Below, one piece after another: positions 52,012-61,109 of a DNA stretch of 64,000 nt. How positions within the stretch are numbered: the stretch's first letter is position 1; every line of letters starts with the position of its first letter. Both the position numbers and the translations under genes were made by a program. The notes under the pieces are model-generated. The model was not told the origin of the DNA, made no database searches, and saw only the letters and a list, made by a program, of their open reading frames with translations. The DNA is from Bacillota bacterium (lineage in GTDB: Bacteria; Bacillota; Dethiobacteria; DTU022; PWGO01): NCBI GenBank assembly GCA_012518215.1, contig JAAYSV010000003.1:1-64000 (forward strand), written 5' to 3'.

Positions 52012-52443
52012 TTGAACAGGATCATGGTTTTGCACGGGCCCAACCTCAATCTGCTGGGTAGGCGCGAACCTGAAATCTACGGCCGCGTGACTCTGGAAGA
52101 GATAAACGCGTCGCTCAACAAGTTGGCGGCAGAGATAGGCGTGGTTCTTTCCATCCATCAGTCCAACCATGAGGGGGAATTGATCGATCTCATCCAGGGG
52201 GCGGCGACGGAGGCCAGGGGGATCCTTATCAACCCGGCAGCACTGAGCCATTACAGCATAGGGTTGCATGATGCACTGAAGGCGGTGGACCTTCCCGTGG
52301 TGGAGGTTCACCTTTCCAACATTTACGGGCGAGAATCTTTCCGCAGCAGATCGGTCGTCTCCCCGGCGGCCAATGGTGTGATCAGCGGCTTCGGAAAGGA
52401 GAGCTATCTCATGGGCCTGCGGGCCCTGAGTGCCCTGATTTGA
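52012..52443 (+). CDS. aroQ: 3-dehydroquinate dehydratase, type II
   Basis: The 143-residue protein has all type II marks: [19 protein letters not shown] with the catalytic Tyr and Arg loop, [30 protein letters not shown] and [17 protein letters not shown] with the catalytic His. It works between DHQ synthase and AroE in the shikimate path and forms dodecamers. The start is a TTG at 52012 with GGAGG nine bases before it. Confidence 0.94.
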   Translation: MNRIMVLHGPNLNLLGRREPEIYGRVTLEEINASLNKLAAEIGVVLSIHQSNHEGELIDLIQGAATEARGILINPAALSHYSIGLHDALKAVDLPVVEVHLSNIYGRESFRSRSVVSPAANGVISGFGKESYLMGLRALSALI

Positions 52444-52465
52444 CCACGCGGGGATCTACCGGGCA

Positions 52466-53569
52466 TTGTTCCGAGGGGGGAGAAAGATCAAAAAGCCCAA
52501 CTACAAATTGCGTATAGAACGATTGAGAGAGCAAATGGCCCACCTGCAGCTTGACGCTTTCCTGATCTCATCCCCGGCCAACTGTTTTTATCTGAGCGGG
52601 TTTGAAGGTTCCAGGGGCTATCTGCTGATCAGTGCAGACAGTTCATTTCTGTTGACCGACTTCCGTTACCTCGAGCAGGCAGGAATCCAGGCGCCGCATA
52701 TGGAGCTGGTCACCCTTGATAAACACTTCAGCGAGGTTGTAGCCGCGCTGATCGAGGACGAGGGGTGGAGCGACCTGGGGGTGGAGAGCGAGCGGATCAC
52801 CTACAAGGAATACTGCTGGTTGAAAGAAAGAGTCAACGTTCCCCTCAAAGCGCAGCAACAGCTTGTTGAAGAACTTCGGGCGGTGAAGGATGAGGTCGAG
52901 ATTGCTATCATCAGGGAGGCCGCACGCATAACGGACGAGGCTCTTGAAGAAATCGTTCCCCTGATCCGGCCGGGGATCAGGGAGAAGGATCTGGCCCTGG
53001 AGCTTGAATATGTCCTGAGGAAGAAGGGTGGGTCGGGCCCGGCCTTTGATTTCATCGTCGCCTCCGGTCGCCGCAGCGCATGGCCCCACGGGAGGGCCAC
53101 GGACAAAAAGCTGGCGGCGGACGAACTTGTGACCATCGATTTTGGCGTCAAACTGAACGGCTATGCCTCCGACATGACACGAACGTTTTATCTGGGTACC
53201 CCCGGAAAGAAACATGAAGAGATCTGGAACCTGTTGCTGGAAGCGCAGCGGGCAGCGATGGAAGGTGTGAGGCAAGGGGTAACGGGGCAGGAGGTTGATC
53301 GGCTGGCGCGGGAGATGATCACCCGGGCCGGTTACGGCCAGTACTTTGGCCACGGGCTGGGGCACGGTGTGGGGCTGGAGCCGCACGAGCAGCCCACGTT
53401 ATCCACAAAAGGGAAGGAGATACTGGCTCCCGGCATGGTCATAACCATAGAGCCGGGAATATATATTGGCGGTTGGGGAGGGGCCCGCATCGAGGATATG
53501 GTGCTGGTGACCGGGGAGGGAGCCGAGACCCTGACGCATAGTTCCCGCAATCTGACATTGCAGATATAA
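52466..53569 (+). CDS. pepP: Xaa-Pro aminopeptidase (M24 family)
   Basis: The 367-residue metalloprotease has a creatinase-like N-terminal domain (LQLDAFLISSPANCFYLSGF) and the pita-bread domain with metal ligands in TIDFGVKLNGYASDMTRTFY, GHGLGHGVGLEPHE, ITIEPGIYI and ARIEDMVLV. It removes N-terminal residues before proline. The listed start is TTG; the strong GGGGGGAG sits a few codons in, so a rare start just after it cannot be excluded. It has its usual place before efp. Confidence 0.9.
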   Translation: MFRGGRKIKKPNYKLRIERLREQMAHLQLDAFLISSPANCFYLSGFEGSRGYLLISADSSFLLTDFRYLEQAGIQAPHMELVTLDKHFSEVVAALIEDEGWSDLGVESERITYKEYCWLKERVNVPLKAQQQLVEELRAVKDEVEIAIIREAARITDEALEEIVPLIRPGIREKDLALELEYVLRKKGGSGPAFDFIVASGRRSAWPHGRATDKKLAADELVTIDFGVKLNGYASDMTRTFYLGTPGKKHEEIWNLLLEAQRAAMEGVRQGVTGQEVDRLAREMITRAGYGQYFGHGLGHGVGLEPHEQPTLSTKGKEILAPGMVITIEPGIYIGGWGGARIEDMVLVTGEGAETLTHSSRNLTLQI

Positions 53570-53617
53570 TTGATGTGATTTTGTACAGAATAATTGAAGC
53601 AAGGAGTGAAGCTGACG

Positions 53618-54175
53618 ATGATTTCCACCAATGATTTTCATACCGGCCTTTCCATCGATATCGATGGGGAGATCTATACCGTGATCGAATTTCAACATGT
53701 CAAGCCGGGGAAGGGGGCCGCGTTTGTACGCTCCAAGTTGAGAAATTTACGCACCGGGGCGACGACAGAGAAGACTTTTCGTGCTGGCGAGAAGGTAAGC
53801 AGGGCTCATCTGGAGCGCAAGGAAATGCAATTTCTCTACCGGGATGGCGATGACTATTATGTGATGGACACGGAGACATACGAACAGATCTCCATCAACG
53901 CGGAGCAGATCGGCGAGAAGACGATGTACATCAAGGAGAACGATAACATCTTCCTGGTCATTTACGGCGAGGAGGTCATCGAGGTGGAAGTGGCCACAAC
54001 CGTGGAACTCAAGGTTGTCAAGACCGACCCGGGGGTCCGGGGTGACACCGCTTCCGGAGGAAGCAAGCCGGCCACGCTGGAGACAGGCCTGGTGGTGCAG
54101 GTGCCTTTTTTCATCAATGAGGGCGATATTTTAAGAATCGACACACGTACGGGTAATTATCTGGAGCGGGCCTGA
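53618..54175 (+). CDS. efp: Elongation factor P
   Basis: The 185-residue, three-domain protein rescues ribosomes at polyproline stretches. [35 protein letters not shown] (the lysine loop reaching the peptidyl-transferase site), [19 protein letters not shown] and the C-terminal [16 protein letters not shown] follow the family exactly. AAGGAG lies 11 bases before this ATG; an in-frame ATG at 53594 lies upstream of it and is not used. Confidence 0.97.
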   Translation: MISTNDFHTGLSIDIDGEIYTVIEFQHVKPGKGAAFVRSKLRNLRTGATTEKTFRAGEKVSRAHLERKEMQFLYRDGDDYYVMDTETYEQISINAEQIGEKTMYIKENDNIFLVIYGEEVIEVEVATTVELKVVKTDPGVRGDTASGGSKPATLETGLVVQVPFFINEGDILRIDTRTGNYLERA

Positions 54176-54221
54176 TTTCTGACGGGCTGCTTGCCAGTTT
54201 GTTACGTTTTTTTCCATCATA

Positions 54222-54250
54222 TTGATTATCGTTACCGGTTCTGTTATCAT
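54222..54250 (+). promoter_or_regulatory. Promoter upstream of the CD1247-like gene
   Basis: TTGATT (54222-54227), 17 bp, TATCAT (54245-54250), leaving a leader of about 140 bases before the GGGAGGAAGG ribosome site. Confidence 0.5.
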
Positions 54251-54396
54251 ACTTAAGACAGACGGTTGCCGGAAGGCAGAAGAAGTCTGCCGGGGTAAAG
54301 GATGCTGTCAGTATATGTAGTCATTTTGGTGAAATAATATAGTTGTGCTGTGCCTGTCGGGTGCCGATATCATTCCAAGATGGGAGGAAGGTCCAA

Positions 54397-54852
54397 ATGC
54401 ATGAAATAAAGACAAAGGTGGGTTACATCCGGGGTTTGATTGATGGTCTGGGGCTTGATGAGTCCAAAAAAGAGGGGCGCGTCATGGTTCATATCGCCGA
54501 TGCCCTGGAACAGATCTCCGACAAATTGCTGGATCTGGAAGCGGGGTACGATGATCTGGTGGATTACCTGGAGGCTGTTGACGAAGACCTCATGGAACTG
54601 GAAGATGATTATTATGAAGAAGATGATGAATACACCGATGAGGTCCTGTCGGACGGGTTTCATTTCGAGTGCCCCAACTGCGGTGAGATGATTTTTGTCC
54701 ATGACGATGTCCTCGATGAAGAAGATGATCTTGAAATATTATGCCCCAATTGCGGGGAAGTTGTTCTTATCAACGAGTGGGATGATGACTTTGATGAGGA
54801 GGAAAATGGGGAGATCACTTTTGATGAAGAAATAATCGATGAAAACGAATAA
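54397..54852 (+). CDS. CD1247-type N-terminal domain protein with zinc ribbon
   Basis: The 151-residue, very acidic protein has an N-terminal helical domain (EIKTKVGYIRGLIDGLGLDE) known from the CD1247 family of Clostridia. A coiled stretch follows (LLDLEAGYDDLVDYLEAVDE), then two zinc-knuckle pairs in FECPNCGEMIF and ILCPNCGEVVLI. Function is unknown; it is usually found between efp and spoIIIAA, as here. GGGAGGAAGG precedes the ATG. Confidence 0.8.
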   Translation: MHEIKTKVGYIRGLIDGLGLDESKKEGRVMVHIADALEQISDKLLDLEAGYDDLVDYLEAVDEDLMELEDDYYEEDDEYTDEVLSDGFHFECPNCGEMIFVHDDVLDEEDDLEILCPNCGEVVLINEWDDDFDEEENGEITFDEEIIDENE

Positions 54853-55204
54853 ATGGAATCACTGACATCATGAAGTCAAGCATATTGCATGTTCCCATGA
54901 CCGGAATCCCCCGTTTGCGGGGGATTCTGTTATCCTGATCTGCATGTGGCCCATGGCCCTTTGTTTTCGTTCAGCGGGCGGCTGCCGGCAAACTGGCGGG
55001 AATAATGGCGAAAAAAATCAGCCCATCGGGCTTCTTCCGCTGCCGGGAATGGAATTGGCCGCTGTCCTTTTCTTGTGGCGGGCATTATTTTGTATCTGCA
55101 TCCGCGGGGGTGAAATGCACACCCGCTTCCTTCGTTTCAATTCTACATGATCCTTTCTTTTCTGCTTTCTTCCAAAGCATAAATGGCAGCTGGATAGAAT
55201 ATTT
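54853..55204. other. Intergenic region before the spoIIIA operon
   Basis: 352 bp. It holds a terminator (listed separately) and a second hairpin-like GCGGGGGTG...GCACACCCGC (55105-55127) that could mark a regulatory leader. I looked for a sigma-E-type promoter just upstream of spoIIIAA and saw no clear one. Confidence 0.5.
54904..54927 (+). terminator. Terminator after the CD1247-like gene
   Basis: GAATCCCCCG pairs perfectly with CGGGGGATTC across a TTTG loop, followed by TGTTATCC. The T-run is poor, but the 10-bp GC-rich stem and position 50 bp after the stop fit. Confidence 0.7.
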
Positions 55205-56272
55205 ATGAAAAAAAGAGTGAGGCAGAAGATGTTCCGAAAAGTGGTTGCCGAGCAGCTTATTCCGCTGCTGTCACCTTCCTTGCGGGATCTCCTTGCCGGA
55301 GTGGAGCCGATCCTGTGGAACAGGGTTGAGGAAATCCGCCTGCGTGAGAGGCGGCCGCTGGCTTTGAACTGGAGCGGGGGGGAGGCCTTGCTGGAAAAGA
55401 GCGGCCGGGCAGTTTCCCCCGACGAAGCCGAAAAAGCTTACATTGTCAGCCGCAGCGACATGGAGAAGACGCTGCAGTTGATCAGCAAGTGTTCGCTATA
55501 TGCTTTCGAGGAGGAGCTACGGCGGGGCTACCTGACCGTTCCGGGAGGCCACCGTATCGGGCTATGCGGACAGGCGGTGATGGAACGGGGACAGATCAAA
55601 TTTCTTCACTATATAGGGAGCCTCAATTTCCGTATTGCCCGGCAGATCAGGGGGGTGGGTATGAAGGTGATCCCCTTTCTGATGGACAGGGTGCCTGCCG
55701 ACTCCATGGCACGGGGAAGCGGGAAAAGTTACGGACAGGCGGGGGCGGATGGCAGGGCCGCGGTACATCATACATTGATCATCTCCCCTCCGCAAGGGGG
55801 GAAGACCACCTTGTTGCGCGATCTGGCCCGCTGTTTGAGCAGCGGCTTGCCGGAAAAAGGCCTGACGGGGTACAAGATCGGGCTGGTGGATGAACGTTCA
55901 GAAATTGCGGGATGTTACGAGGGGGTCCCTCAGATGGATGTGGGGGCCAGAACCGATGTCCTTGACAGCGCTCCGAAAGCCGAGGGAATGATGTTACTGC
56001 TGCGGTCCATGTCTCCGGAAATAATCATCACCGATGAAATCGGACGGGAAGAGGACGCGGAAGCAATCGAGGAAGTTATCAATGCCGGTATAACGGTGAT
56101 TACCTCCGCCCATGCGGCTCATCCCGGGGAACTTTCAAGGCGGCCAAGCCTGCAGCGGATGCTCGGGCAGGGTGTTTTTCGCCGCATCGTGGTCCTGGGA
56201 AGAAGTTGTGGTGTGGGAACGGTGGAGAAAATCATTGATCCGGTTACGGACAGGGTGGTTTTCAGGCAATGA
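55205..56272 (+). CDS. spoIIIAA: Stage III sporulation protein AA (ATPase)
   Basis: The 355-residue P-loop ATPase has an N-terminal domain with EEIRLRERRPLALNWSGGEA and the core with Walker A PPQGGKTTLLRDLARCLS, DERSEIAG and the Walker B-like EIIITDEIGR. It energises the SpoIIIA-SpoIIQ channel between mother cell and forespore. It is the first of a complete eight-gene operon; its stop overlaps the spoIIIAB start (ATGA). Confidence 0.95.
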   Translation: MKKRVRQKMFRKVVAEQLIPLLSPSLRDLLAGVEPILWNRVEEIRLRERRPLALNWSGGEALLEKSGRAVSPDEAEKAYIVSRSDMEKTLQLISKCSLYAFEEELRRGYLTVPGGHRIGLCGQAVMERGQIKFLHYIGSLNFRIARQIRGVGMKVIPFLMDRVPADSMARGSGKSYGQAGADGRAAVHHTLIISPPQGGKTTLLRDLARCLSSGLPEKGLTGYKIGLVDERSEIAGCYEGVPQMDVGARTDVLDSAPKAEGMMLLLRSMSPEIIITDEIGREEDAEAIEEVINAGITVITSAHAAHPGELSRRPSLQRMLGQGVFRRIVVLGRSCGVGTVEKIIDPVTDRVVFRQ

Positions 56273-56799
56273 GCGGATGGATCTTCAAACTGTGTGGCGC
56301 GCTGTGCGTTGTGTCGGCATGCTACCTTTGGGGCGAATTCAAGGCGAGAAGCTTTACCGTGCACCTGCAACAGTTGCAACAATTTCGCCAGGCGTTCAAT
56401 CTGCTCTCGGCCGAGATTTCATATACGGGCACGCCGCTGCCGGCCGCCTTCAAAAATATCAGTGCGCGGATCGGCGGGGCGGTGGGGAATATTTTCGAGG
56501 AGGCAGCAGAACGGATTCTTGCCGGGGGAGACGTCAGCGCCGGGGAAGCATGGCGGGAAGCTGTCAGTGATACTTTTCCCCGTCTGTCCATCAGTCAGGA
56601 TGATCGGCGCATCATCGGGCAGCTGGGGGCTTCGCTGGGGATGGTGGACAGGGAGGGGCAGATCAAGCAGATCGGTTTGGTCCTCAGCCTCCTGGAAGAT
56701 GCCTTGCAAGATGCACATGAAAAACGTCAGCGCAACGAGCGAATGTGGCGTTACCTGGGCCTGCTGGGTGGATTGATGCTGGTGATCATTTTTATTTAA
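56269..56799 (+). CDS. spoIIIAB: Stage III sporulation protein AB
   Basis: The 176-residue membrane protein has one segment at the N-terminus and one at the C-terminus (YLGLLGGLMLVIIFI), with a GspF-like helical core (TPLPAAFKNISARIGGAVGN, DRRIIGQLGASLGMVDREGQ). It recruits the ATPase SpoIIIAA. It overlaps spoIIIAA by four bases. Confidence 0.93.
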   Translation: MSGWIFKLCGALCVVSACYLWGEFKARSFTVHLQQLQQFRQAFNLLSAEISYTGTPLPAAFKNISARIGGAVGNIFEEAAERILAGGDVSAGEAWREAVSDTFPRLSISQDDRRIIGQLGASLGMVDREGQIKQIGLVLSLLEDALQDAHEKRQRNERMWRYLGLLGGLMLVIIFI

Positions 56800-56833
56800 G
56801 GTGGGAACGGGATCTCTTTCGAGGAGGGGAAAC

Positions 56834-57040
56834 ATGGGAGGAGTCAATATTGATCTGTTGTTCAGGATAGCGGGTATCGGGATTTTCATCTCCGTTTTGA
56901 ACATTGTCCTGAAGCAGGCCGAGAAACAGGAACAGGCTCAGATGTTGACCCTGGTGGGAGTGGTCATCGTTTTGCTCATGGTTCTGCAACTGATCAACGA
57001 GCTTTTTCAGACGATGAAGACCATATTCAACCTTTTCTGA
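56834..57040 (+). CDS. spoIIIAC: Stage III sporulation protein AC
   Basis: The 68-residue protein has two membrane helices (IAGIGIFISVLNIVLKQAEK and LTLVGVVIVLLMVLQLINEL). Its size is standard for the family. The ATG at 56834 follows GAGGAGGGG; the frame's earlier ATG at 56801 gives an unlikely extension. Confidence 0.93.
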   Translation: MGGVNIDLLFRIAGIGIFISVLNIVLKQAEKQEQAQMLTLVGVVIVLLMVLQLINELFQTMKTIFNLF

Positions 57041-57054
57041 GAGTGTGAAAGATC

Positions 57055-57441
57055 ATGGAAATAGTACAAGTAGTCGGGTTGGGCCTGCTGACCATGGTTC
57101 TGGTTGTCATCATCAGGGAATACCGGCCGGAAATAGCCATCCAGGTTGCCATAGCCGGAAGCCTGATCATTATCTTGCTCGTCATCATGCAGGTAGCTTC
57201 CATTGTCCAGGTTATCACCGATATTTCGGTGGGGGCGGGGATGAATCTCATCTATCTTCAGTCGCTGCTGCGGATCATAGGCATTGCCTTTATCGCCGAA
57301 TTTGGCGCCCAGGTTTGCCGCGATGCCGGTGCCGCGAGCATCGCTTCCAAGATAGATTTTGCCGCCAAGGTGATCATTCTGGTTATCGCTATCCCCATCG
57401 TGCTGGCGGTAATTGAAAGTATCATGTTGCTGGTGCCCTAG
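57055..57441 (+). CDS. spoIIIAD: Stage III sporulation protein AD
   Basis: The 128-residue protein has several membrane helices: VVGLGLLTMVLVVIIREYRP, then IAGSLIIILLVIMQVASIVQ and a third, AKVIILVIAIPIVLAVIESI. The conserved GIAFIAEFGAQVCRDAG is present. It forms the membrane base of the SpoIIIA complex together with AC and AE. Confidence 0.94.
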   Translation: MEIVQVVGLGLLTMVLVVIIREYRPEIAIQVAIAGSLIIILLVIMQVASIVQVITDISVGAGMNLIYLQSLLRIIGIAFIAEFGAQVCRDAGAASIASKIDFAAKVIILVIAIPIVLAVIESIMLLVP

Positions 57442-57523
57442 GTTCCTGAAGCCGGCAAAGGGGACGGCAGCGGTGCGATGACCGGCGGAAACTATTTTTC
57501 TCAAGGAAAGGAGGTTTTGCCGG

Positions 57524-58726
57524 GTGCATCACGAGAGGGAAAACCGCTTGCGGTCATTCTTGCTGATCGGCTTCATGGTTCTCGTTATTGCGGCCCTGGT
57601 ATTTTTCCCCTTGCGCACCCGGGCACAGGAGGAGATCGGCGGGGAAATGGAAGAACGCGCCGGGGTTGTCGACCTTGAATTCATGGGAGATTACTGGAGG
57701 GAGGTGGAACAGGAGGCAGGGGAATATTTTCCGGAAATCCACTGGTACGATGCTCTTGCATGGTTCAAACCCGGGGGCGGCGGGCCTGATCTGCGTGAGA
57801 TCCCCGGCGGCCTGATGCGTTTTCTGTTCAAGGAGGTTTTGCTGAATGTCCAATTTTTGGGCAAACTGCTGGTTCTGGCTGTCGGCGCTGCTTTTCTCAA
57901 AAATCTTGAAACTGCCTTTGAGAGCAGAAACGTGGCCTGGGTAACCAGAGGGGTAATCCTGCTGGTGTTGATTGCACTGATCTTGCCCGGTTTCATGGCG
58001 GCGATGGAGCTGGCCAGAGATACGGTCAACAATATGGTTGATTTCATCCTCTCCCTGGTTCCGGTGCTGATTGTTCTGCTCTCCTCCCTGGGAAGTTTTT
58101 CGGCAGCGAAACTTTTCCAGCCGGCGGTGATATTCGGCGTCAACTTTTTCAGTGCGGCGATCAGAAATTTTGTCTTCCCGTTGATATTTTTCAGCACCGT
58201 TCTGGCACTGGTGCACACCATTTCGCCCCGGTTGAGGGTGGATGGGCTGGCCAAATTTTTTCGCGATATCTGTTCCTGGGCTCTGGGATTGATATTGGTT
58301 CTATTTATCACCCTTGTATGTGTGAAGGGGTTGACCGGTATGGTGGGCGATGCCGTCACGCTCAAAACGGCCAAATACCTTAGCAGCACGTTCATTCCGG
58401 TCATCGGCAAGGTCCTTTCCGATGCTGCCGAGACAGTGGTGGGGACAACGCTTCTTTTCAAGAACAGCGCTGCCCTGTCGGGCATCATCATCCTGATCAT
58501 GCTGGCCCTGTTCCCTCTCCTGAAAATGTTTGTTCTTTTTTTTATTTATCGGATGGCGGCGGTAATGGTGCAGATCGTCGGGGAATCGAACCTGGGTGAC
58601 TGTCTGAACGCCATGGGCGATGGCCTGATGCTCGTCATCGCCTCGCTGGCCGGGGCCACACTGGTTTTTTTCATCGCGGTTGTGGTCATCGTTGCCGCCG
58701 GCAATCTGAGCATCGTGATGAGATAA
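57524..58726 (+). CDS. spoIIIAE: Stage III sporulation protein AE
   Basis: The 400-residue polytopic membrane protein has a cleaved N-terminal signal (FLLIGFMVLVIAALVFF) and about seven later membrane helices, with conserved ISPRLRVDGLAKFFRDICSW and LKTAKYLSSTFIPVIGKVLS. It is thought to form the channel's membrane core. The start is GTG with AAAGGAGG nine bases upstream. Confidence 0.94.
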   Translation: MHHERENRLRSFLLIGFMVLVIAALVFFPLRTRAQEEIGGEMEERAGVVDLEFMGDYWREVEQEAGEYFPEIHWYDALAWFKPGGGGPDLREIPGGLMRFLFKEVLLNVQFLGKLLVLAVGAAFLKNLETAFESRNVAWVTRGVILLVLIALILPGFMAAMELARDTVNNMVDFILSLVPVLIVLLSSLGSFSAAKLFQPAVIFGVNFFSAAIRNFVFPLIFFSTVLALVHTISPRLRVDGLAKFFRDICSWALGLILVLFITLVCVKGLTGMVGDAVTLKTAKYLSSTFIPVIGKVLSDAAETVVGTTLLFKNSAALSGIIILIMLALFPLLKMFVLFFIYRMAAVMVQIVGESNLGDCLNAMGDGLMLVIASLAGATLVFFIAVVVIVAAGNLSIVMR

Positions 58727-58813
58727 GCCGGGACATGACGGTGGCATGTGGGCGTGGCAAATCATCTTGCCGGGGCGGGCATTGTCCGGCGGGATGGAGT
58801 GAGGGCGGAATTC

Positions 58814-59515
58814 ATGCTGGAAATAATGGGAGATCTGGTCAGAACGCTGGTCCTTATCGCCATGGTCGGCATCGTCCTTGACATGCTTGTTCCGGAGGAC
58901 GATTATCGCCGTTACCTGAGAATGGTGATCGGCCTGCTCATCCTGCTCATGGTTATCAAGGCCATATCCGGGTTTCTCGGCCGGGATTTCAGCGATGTTT
59001 TTGCATCGGCGAAATGGAATGTAGCCGACAACGAGGTGGAAGCAGTGGCCGAGCAGGGGCAGCTTCTGCTGGAGGAGAACAGGCGGATAGCGGTGCGTGA
59101 ATGTCAGAAGATGCTGTGCGATTACCTGAGAGAACAGGTTGCCGATTGGGAGGGCTGGGAATTGGCCGATCTGGAAATTGTCTTTGATCAAAATGCGGCG
59201 AAGGAAAGATGGCCCCACCGCCAGCCCCAGAACATTTTCGAACAGTTTGAAAATATCAGCCTGGTCAAGGTTTTTTTGACCGTGCCGGGCGCCGATGATG
59301 GACGGGTGGAAGATGTGAATGGCGGGATCAGGATCGAGGCGATACCGCCTGTCATTATCGGTGGAGGGCCAGAAGAAGACGTTGTTTCCGCGGAACCGGC
59401 CGACGACGATGCGGCCGTTGTCACACTGCAACCTTTGCAGAAACGCATCGCCGATTTGTTGCAAATCTCGCCGGCAAAGGTGGAGATCGTGACAACTGAC
59501 CGGAACGACGGGTAG
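58814..59515 (+). CDS. spoIIIAF: Stage III sporulation protein AF
   Basis: The 233-residue protein has two N-terminal membrane helices (DLVRTLVLIAMVGIVLDMLV and MVIGLLILLMVIKAIS) and an intermembrane ring-building-type domain that ends in LQISPAKVEIV. The ATG at 58814 was chosen over an upstream GTG because GAGGGCGGA precedes it. It lies 87 bp after spoIIIAE. Confidence 0.9.
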   Translation: MLEIMGDLVRTLVLIAMVGIVLDMLVPEDDYRRYLRMVIGLLILLMVIKAISGFLGRDFSDVFASAKWNVADNEVEAVAEQGQLLLEENRRIAVRECQKMLCDYLREQVADWEGWELADLEIVFDQNAAKERWPHRQPQNIFEQFENISLVKVFLTVPGADDGRVEDVNGGIRIEAIPPVIIGGGPEEDVVSAEPADDDAAVVTLQPLQKRIADLLQISPAKVEIVTTDRNDG

Positions 59516-59562
59516 CTTTCGATCTGATTTTCGATCTTTGATCACGGAGAGGGGTGAACGCG

Positions 59563-60156
59563 ATGAACATCGGTCAGCGGATCCGGGCAGCTTTTTTTAT
59601 CGAGGGTGACGGGATGAAAAAGAAATTGAACAGAGGGCTGCTTATCCTTCTGGTCGTCGGTATCGGCATTTTACTTTTTGGTTCTTTCTTCAAATCTTCG
59701 CATGGAACCGGAAAAACTTCTTCGGAGAGCCGGACCCGCGAAGCGGCTGCTGTCCCGGGGCCGGGTGGGGTTGGGATCGAGCGGGAGATAGCCAATATTC
59801 TCAACAAAATAGAAGGGATCAGCCATGCTGCTGTCTTTCTGACCATGGAATCGGGGCCGGAGTTGGTCCTTGCAGATTATCGCGAAGGTTCCGAACGTGA
59901 GACCAGCGAAGAGGACAGCGATGGCGGATCGCGTGAAATCAGCGAAAAAAATTGGAAGGATGATTATGTTATCTTGCAAGAGGCGGGAGGTGGGGAGAGG
60001 CCGCTGGTGATACTTGAACGGAAGGAACAATATCGGGGGGCGCTGGTCGTGGCCCGGGGGGTGGAGGATACGCGCCTGAAGGCCCAGGTAACCGAGGCCA
60101 TGAGCTCCTTGTTGGGGTTGCCGTCACATCGAATCGTGGTTCTACCGCATGATTGA
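59563..60156 (+). CDS. spoIIIAG: Stage III sporulation protein AG
   Basis: The 197-residue protein has one membrane helix (GLLILLVVGIGILLFGSFF) and a ring-building domain with IEREIANILNKIEGISHAAV and TEAMSSLLGLPSHRIVVL. AG builds the large ring of the mother cell-forespore channel. The start has GGAGAGGGG eight bases upstream. Confidence 0.93.
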   Translation: MNIGQRIRAAFFIEGDGMKKKLNRGLLILLVVGIGILLFGSFFKSSHGTGKTSSESRTREAAAVPGPGGVGIEREIANILNKIEGISHAAVFLTMESGPELVLADYREGSERETSEEDSDGGSREISEKNWKDDYVILQEAGGGERPLVILERKEQYRGALVVARGVEDTRLKAQVTEAMSSLLGLPSHRIVVLPHD

Positions 60157-60279
60157 CCATTTCCGGATAGAAGGTTTTTGAATAATTCAGGCATGTGGGT
60201 GCATATCAATTAAGTGGCCGGGCCTGTCCCGTCCCGGAAAGGATCGTAACAAAACCATTACCCCAAGGAGTTGATAACC

Positions 60280-60819
60280 TTGAAAAAAGCCCTATGGATC
60301 GTCGCCCTGATAGTTCTGGCCGGAATCACCTATGTTGTGGTTTCCGGACTGCATCTGGAGATGAAAAACATTGAAGTTATCGGGGGCGAGCAGGAGAAAG
60401 AGGTTGAGAAGGAGGATATGGATCTGCTTTCAAAATTGGAGGAGAATGTTGATCCGGAGATCGATGATACCGCCGCCTTTTTTGCCGAATATCGCATGGA
60501 GCGGGGCAGGGTGCGGGCACAGGAAAAAGAGCTGCTGGAAGAATTGATCAACAATGTCAAGGCCAGTGAAAATTCACGTCGTGAGGCGGAAGAAAGATTG
60601 CTTGCCCTTGCGGAGCTGATGGAGAAGGAACTGCTGCTGGAAAACATGGTCAAGGCTCAGGGGTTTGATGATGCGCTCTTTTTTTACCGTGACGGCAGGG
60701 CTACGGTAATGGTCAGAAGCGAAGGAATGAGCGAAATAGAGACTGCTCTTGTTGTTGATGCCGCTTCCGGCGTGGTGGGTGTGGAGCCCGAAGCCGTGCA
60801 GGTGTTGATGAGGTACTGA
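60280..60819 (+). CDS. spoIIIAH: Stage III sporulation protein AH
   Basis: The 179-residue protein has an N-terminal membrane helix (ALWIVALIVLAGITYVVV), a Glu-rich coiled stretch and a ring-building domain (LLENMVKAQGFDDALFFYRD, ending VVGVEPEAVQVLMRY). AH binds SpoIIQ across the intermembrane space. The start is TTG with AAGGAG nine bases upstream. It is the last gene of the operon and the last gene of the long plus-strand block. Confidence 0.92.
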   Translation: MKKALWIVALIVLAGITYVVVSGLHLEMKNIEVIGGEQEKEVEKEDMDLLSKLEENVDPEIDDTAAFFAEYRMERGRVRAQEKELLEELINNVKASENSRREAEERLLALAELMEKELLLENMVKAQGFDDALFFYRDGRATVMVRSEGMSEIETALVVDAASGVVGVEPEAVQVLMRY

Positions 60820-60837
60820 GCAGGCCTGTCCCGGGAT

Positions 60838-61077
60838 TCTTTGGTCGCCTCCGGCTTTCTCCCCATCCCTGTTGTTCCAGGCAAGCGGTTTTTTAGGAAT
60901 TTTCTAGCCTTATGCCTGGTGGGAAAAGAAATGCCAAAACGCCAACGCTGTTGGTAAGCACAGCGCAGCGAGGAATCTCGGGTACTGGCAAGCACTACTC
61001 TTGATGATGGCGATGGTGGGTGGTGTCGTGCAGCACTGCCCCCAATAGCAAGGTAAGTGGTATTCACGTGGGCTTCA
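60838..61077 (+). repeat. Type 2 / type 1 repeat remnant after spoIIIAH
   Basis: Contains TTGGTCGCCTCCGGC..., GGCAAGCGGT and GCGCAGCGAGGAATCTCGGG, matching the ends of the type 2 repeats at 16300, 16696 and 16886. It then has AAGTGGTATTCACGTGGGC, matching AAGTGGTATTGACATGGGT at about 15850 in the long inverted repeat. It fills the gap between the plus-strand block and the convergent minus-strand genes. Confidence 0.6.
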
Positions 61078-61109
61078 TTGCCCGCAGGACAGCTCCCCGC
61101 CCCTTTGCT

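Noticed and set aside
55105-55127. Riboswitch before spoIIIAA
   Set aside because: A single imperfect hairpin without the conserved core of any riboswitch class I know.
58301-59545. 414-codon minus-strand frame across spoIIIAE/AF
   Set aside because: Antisense shadow of two well-supported sporulation genes; composition rich in His, Asp and Gln without motifs.
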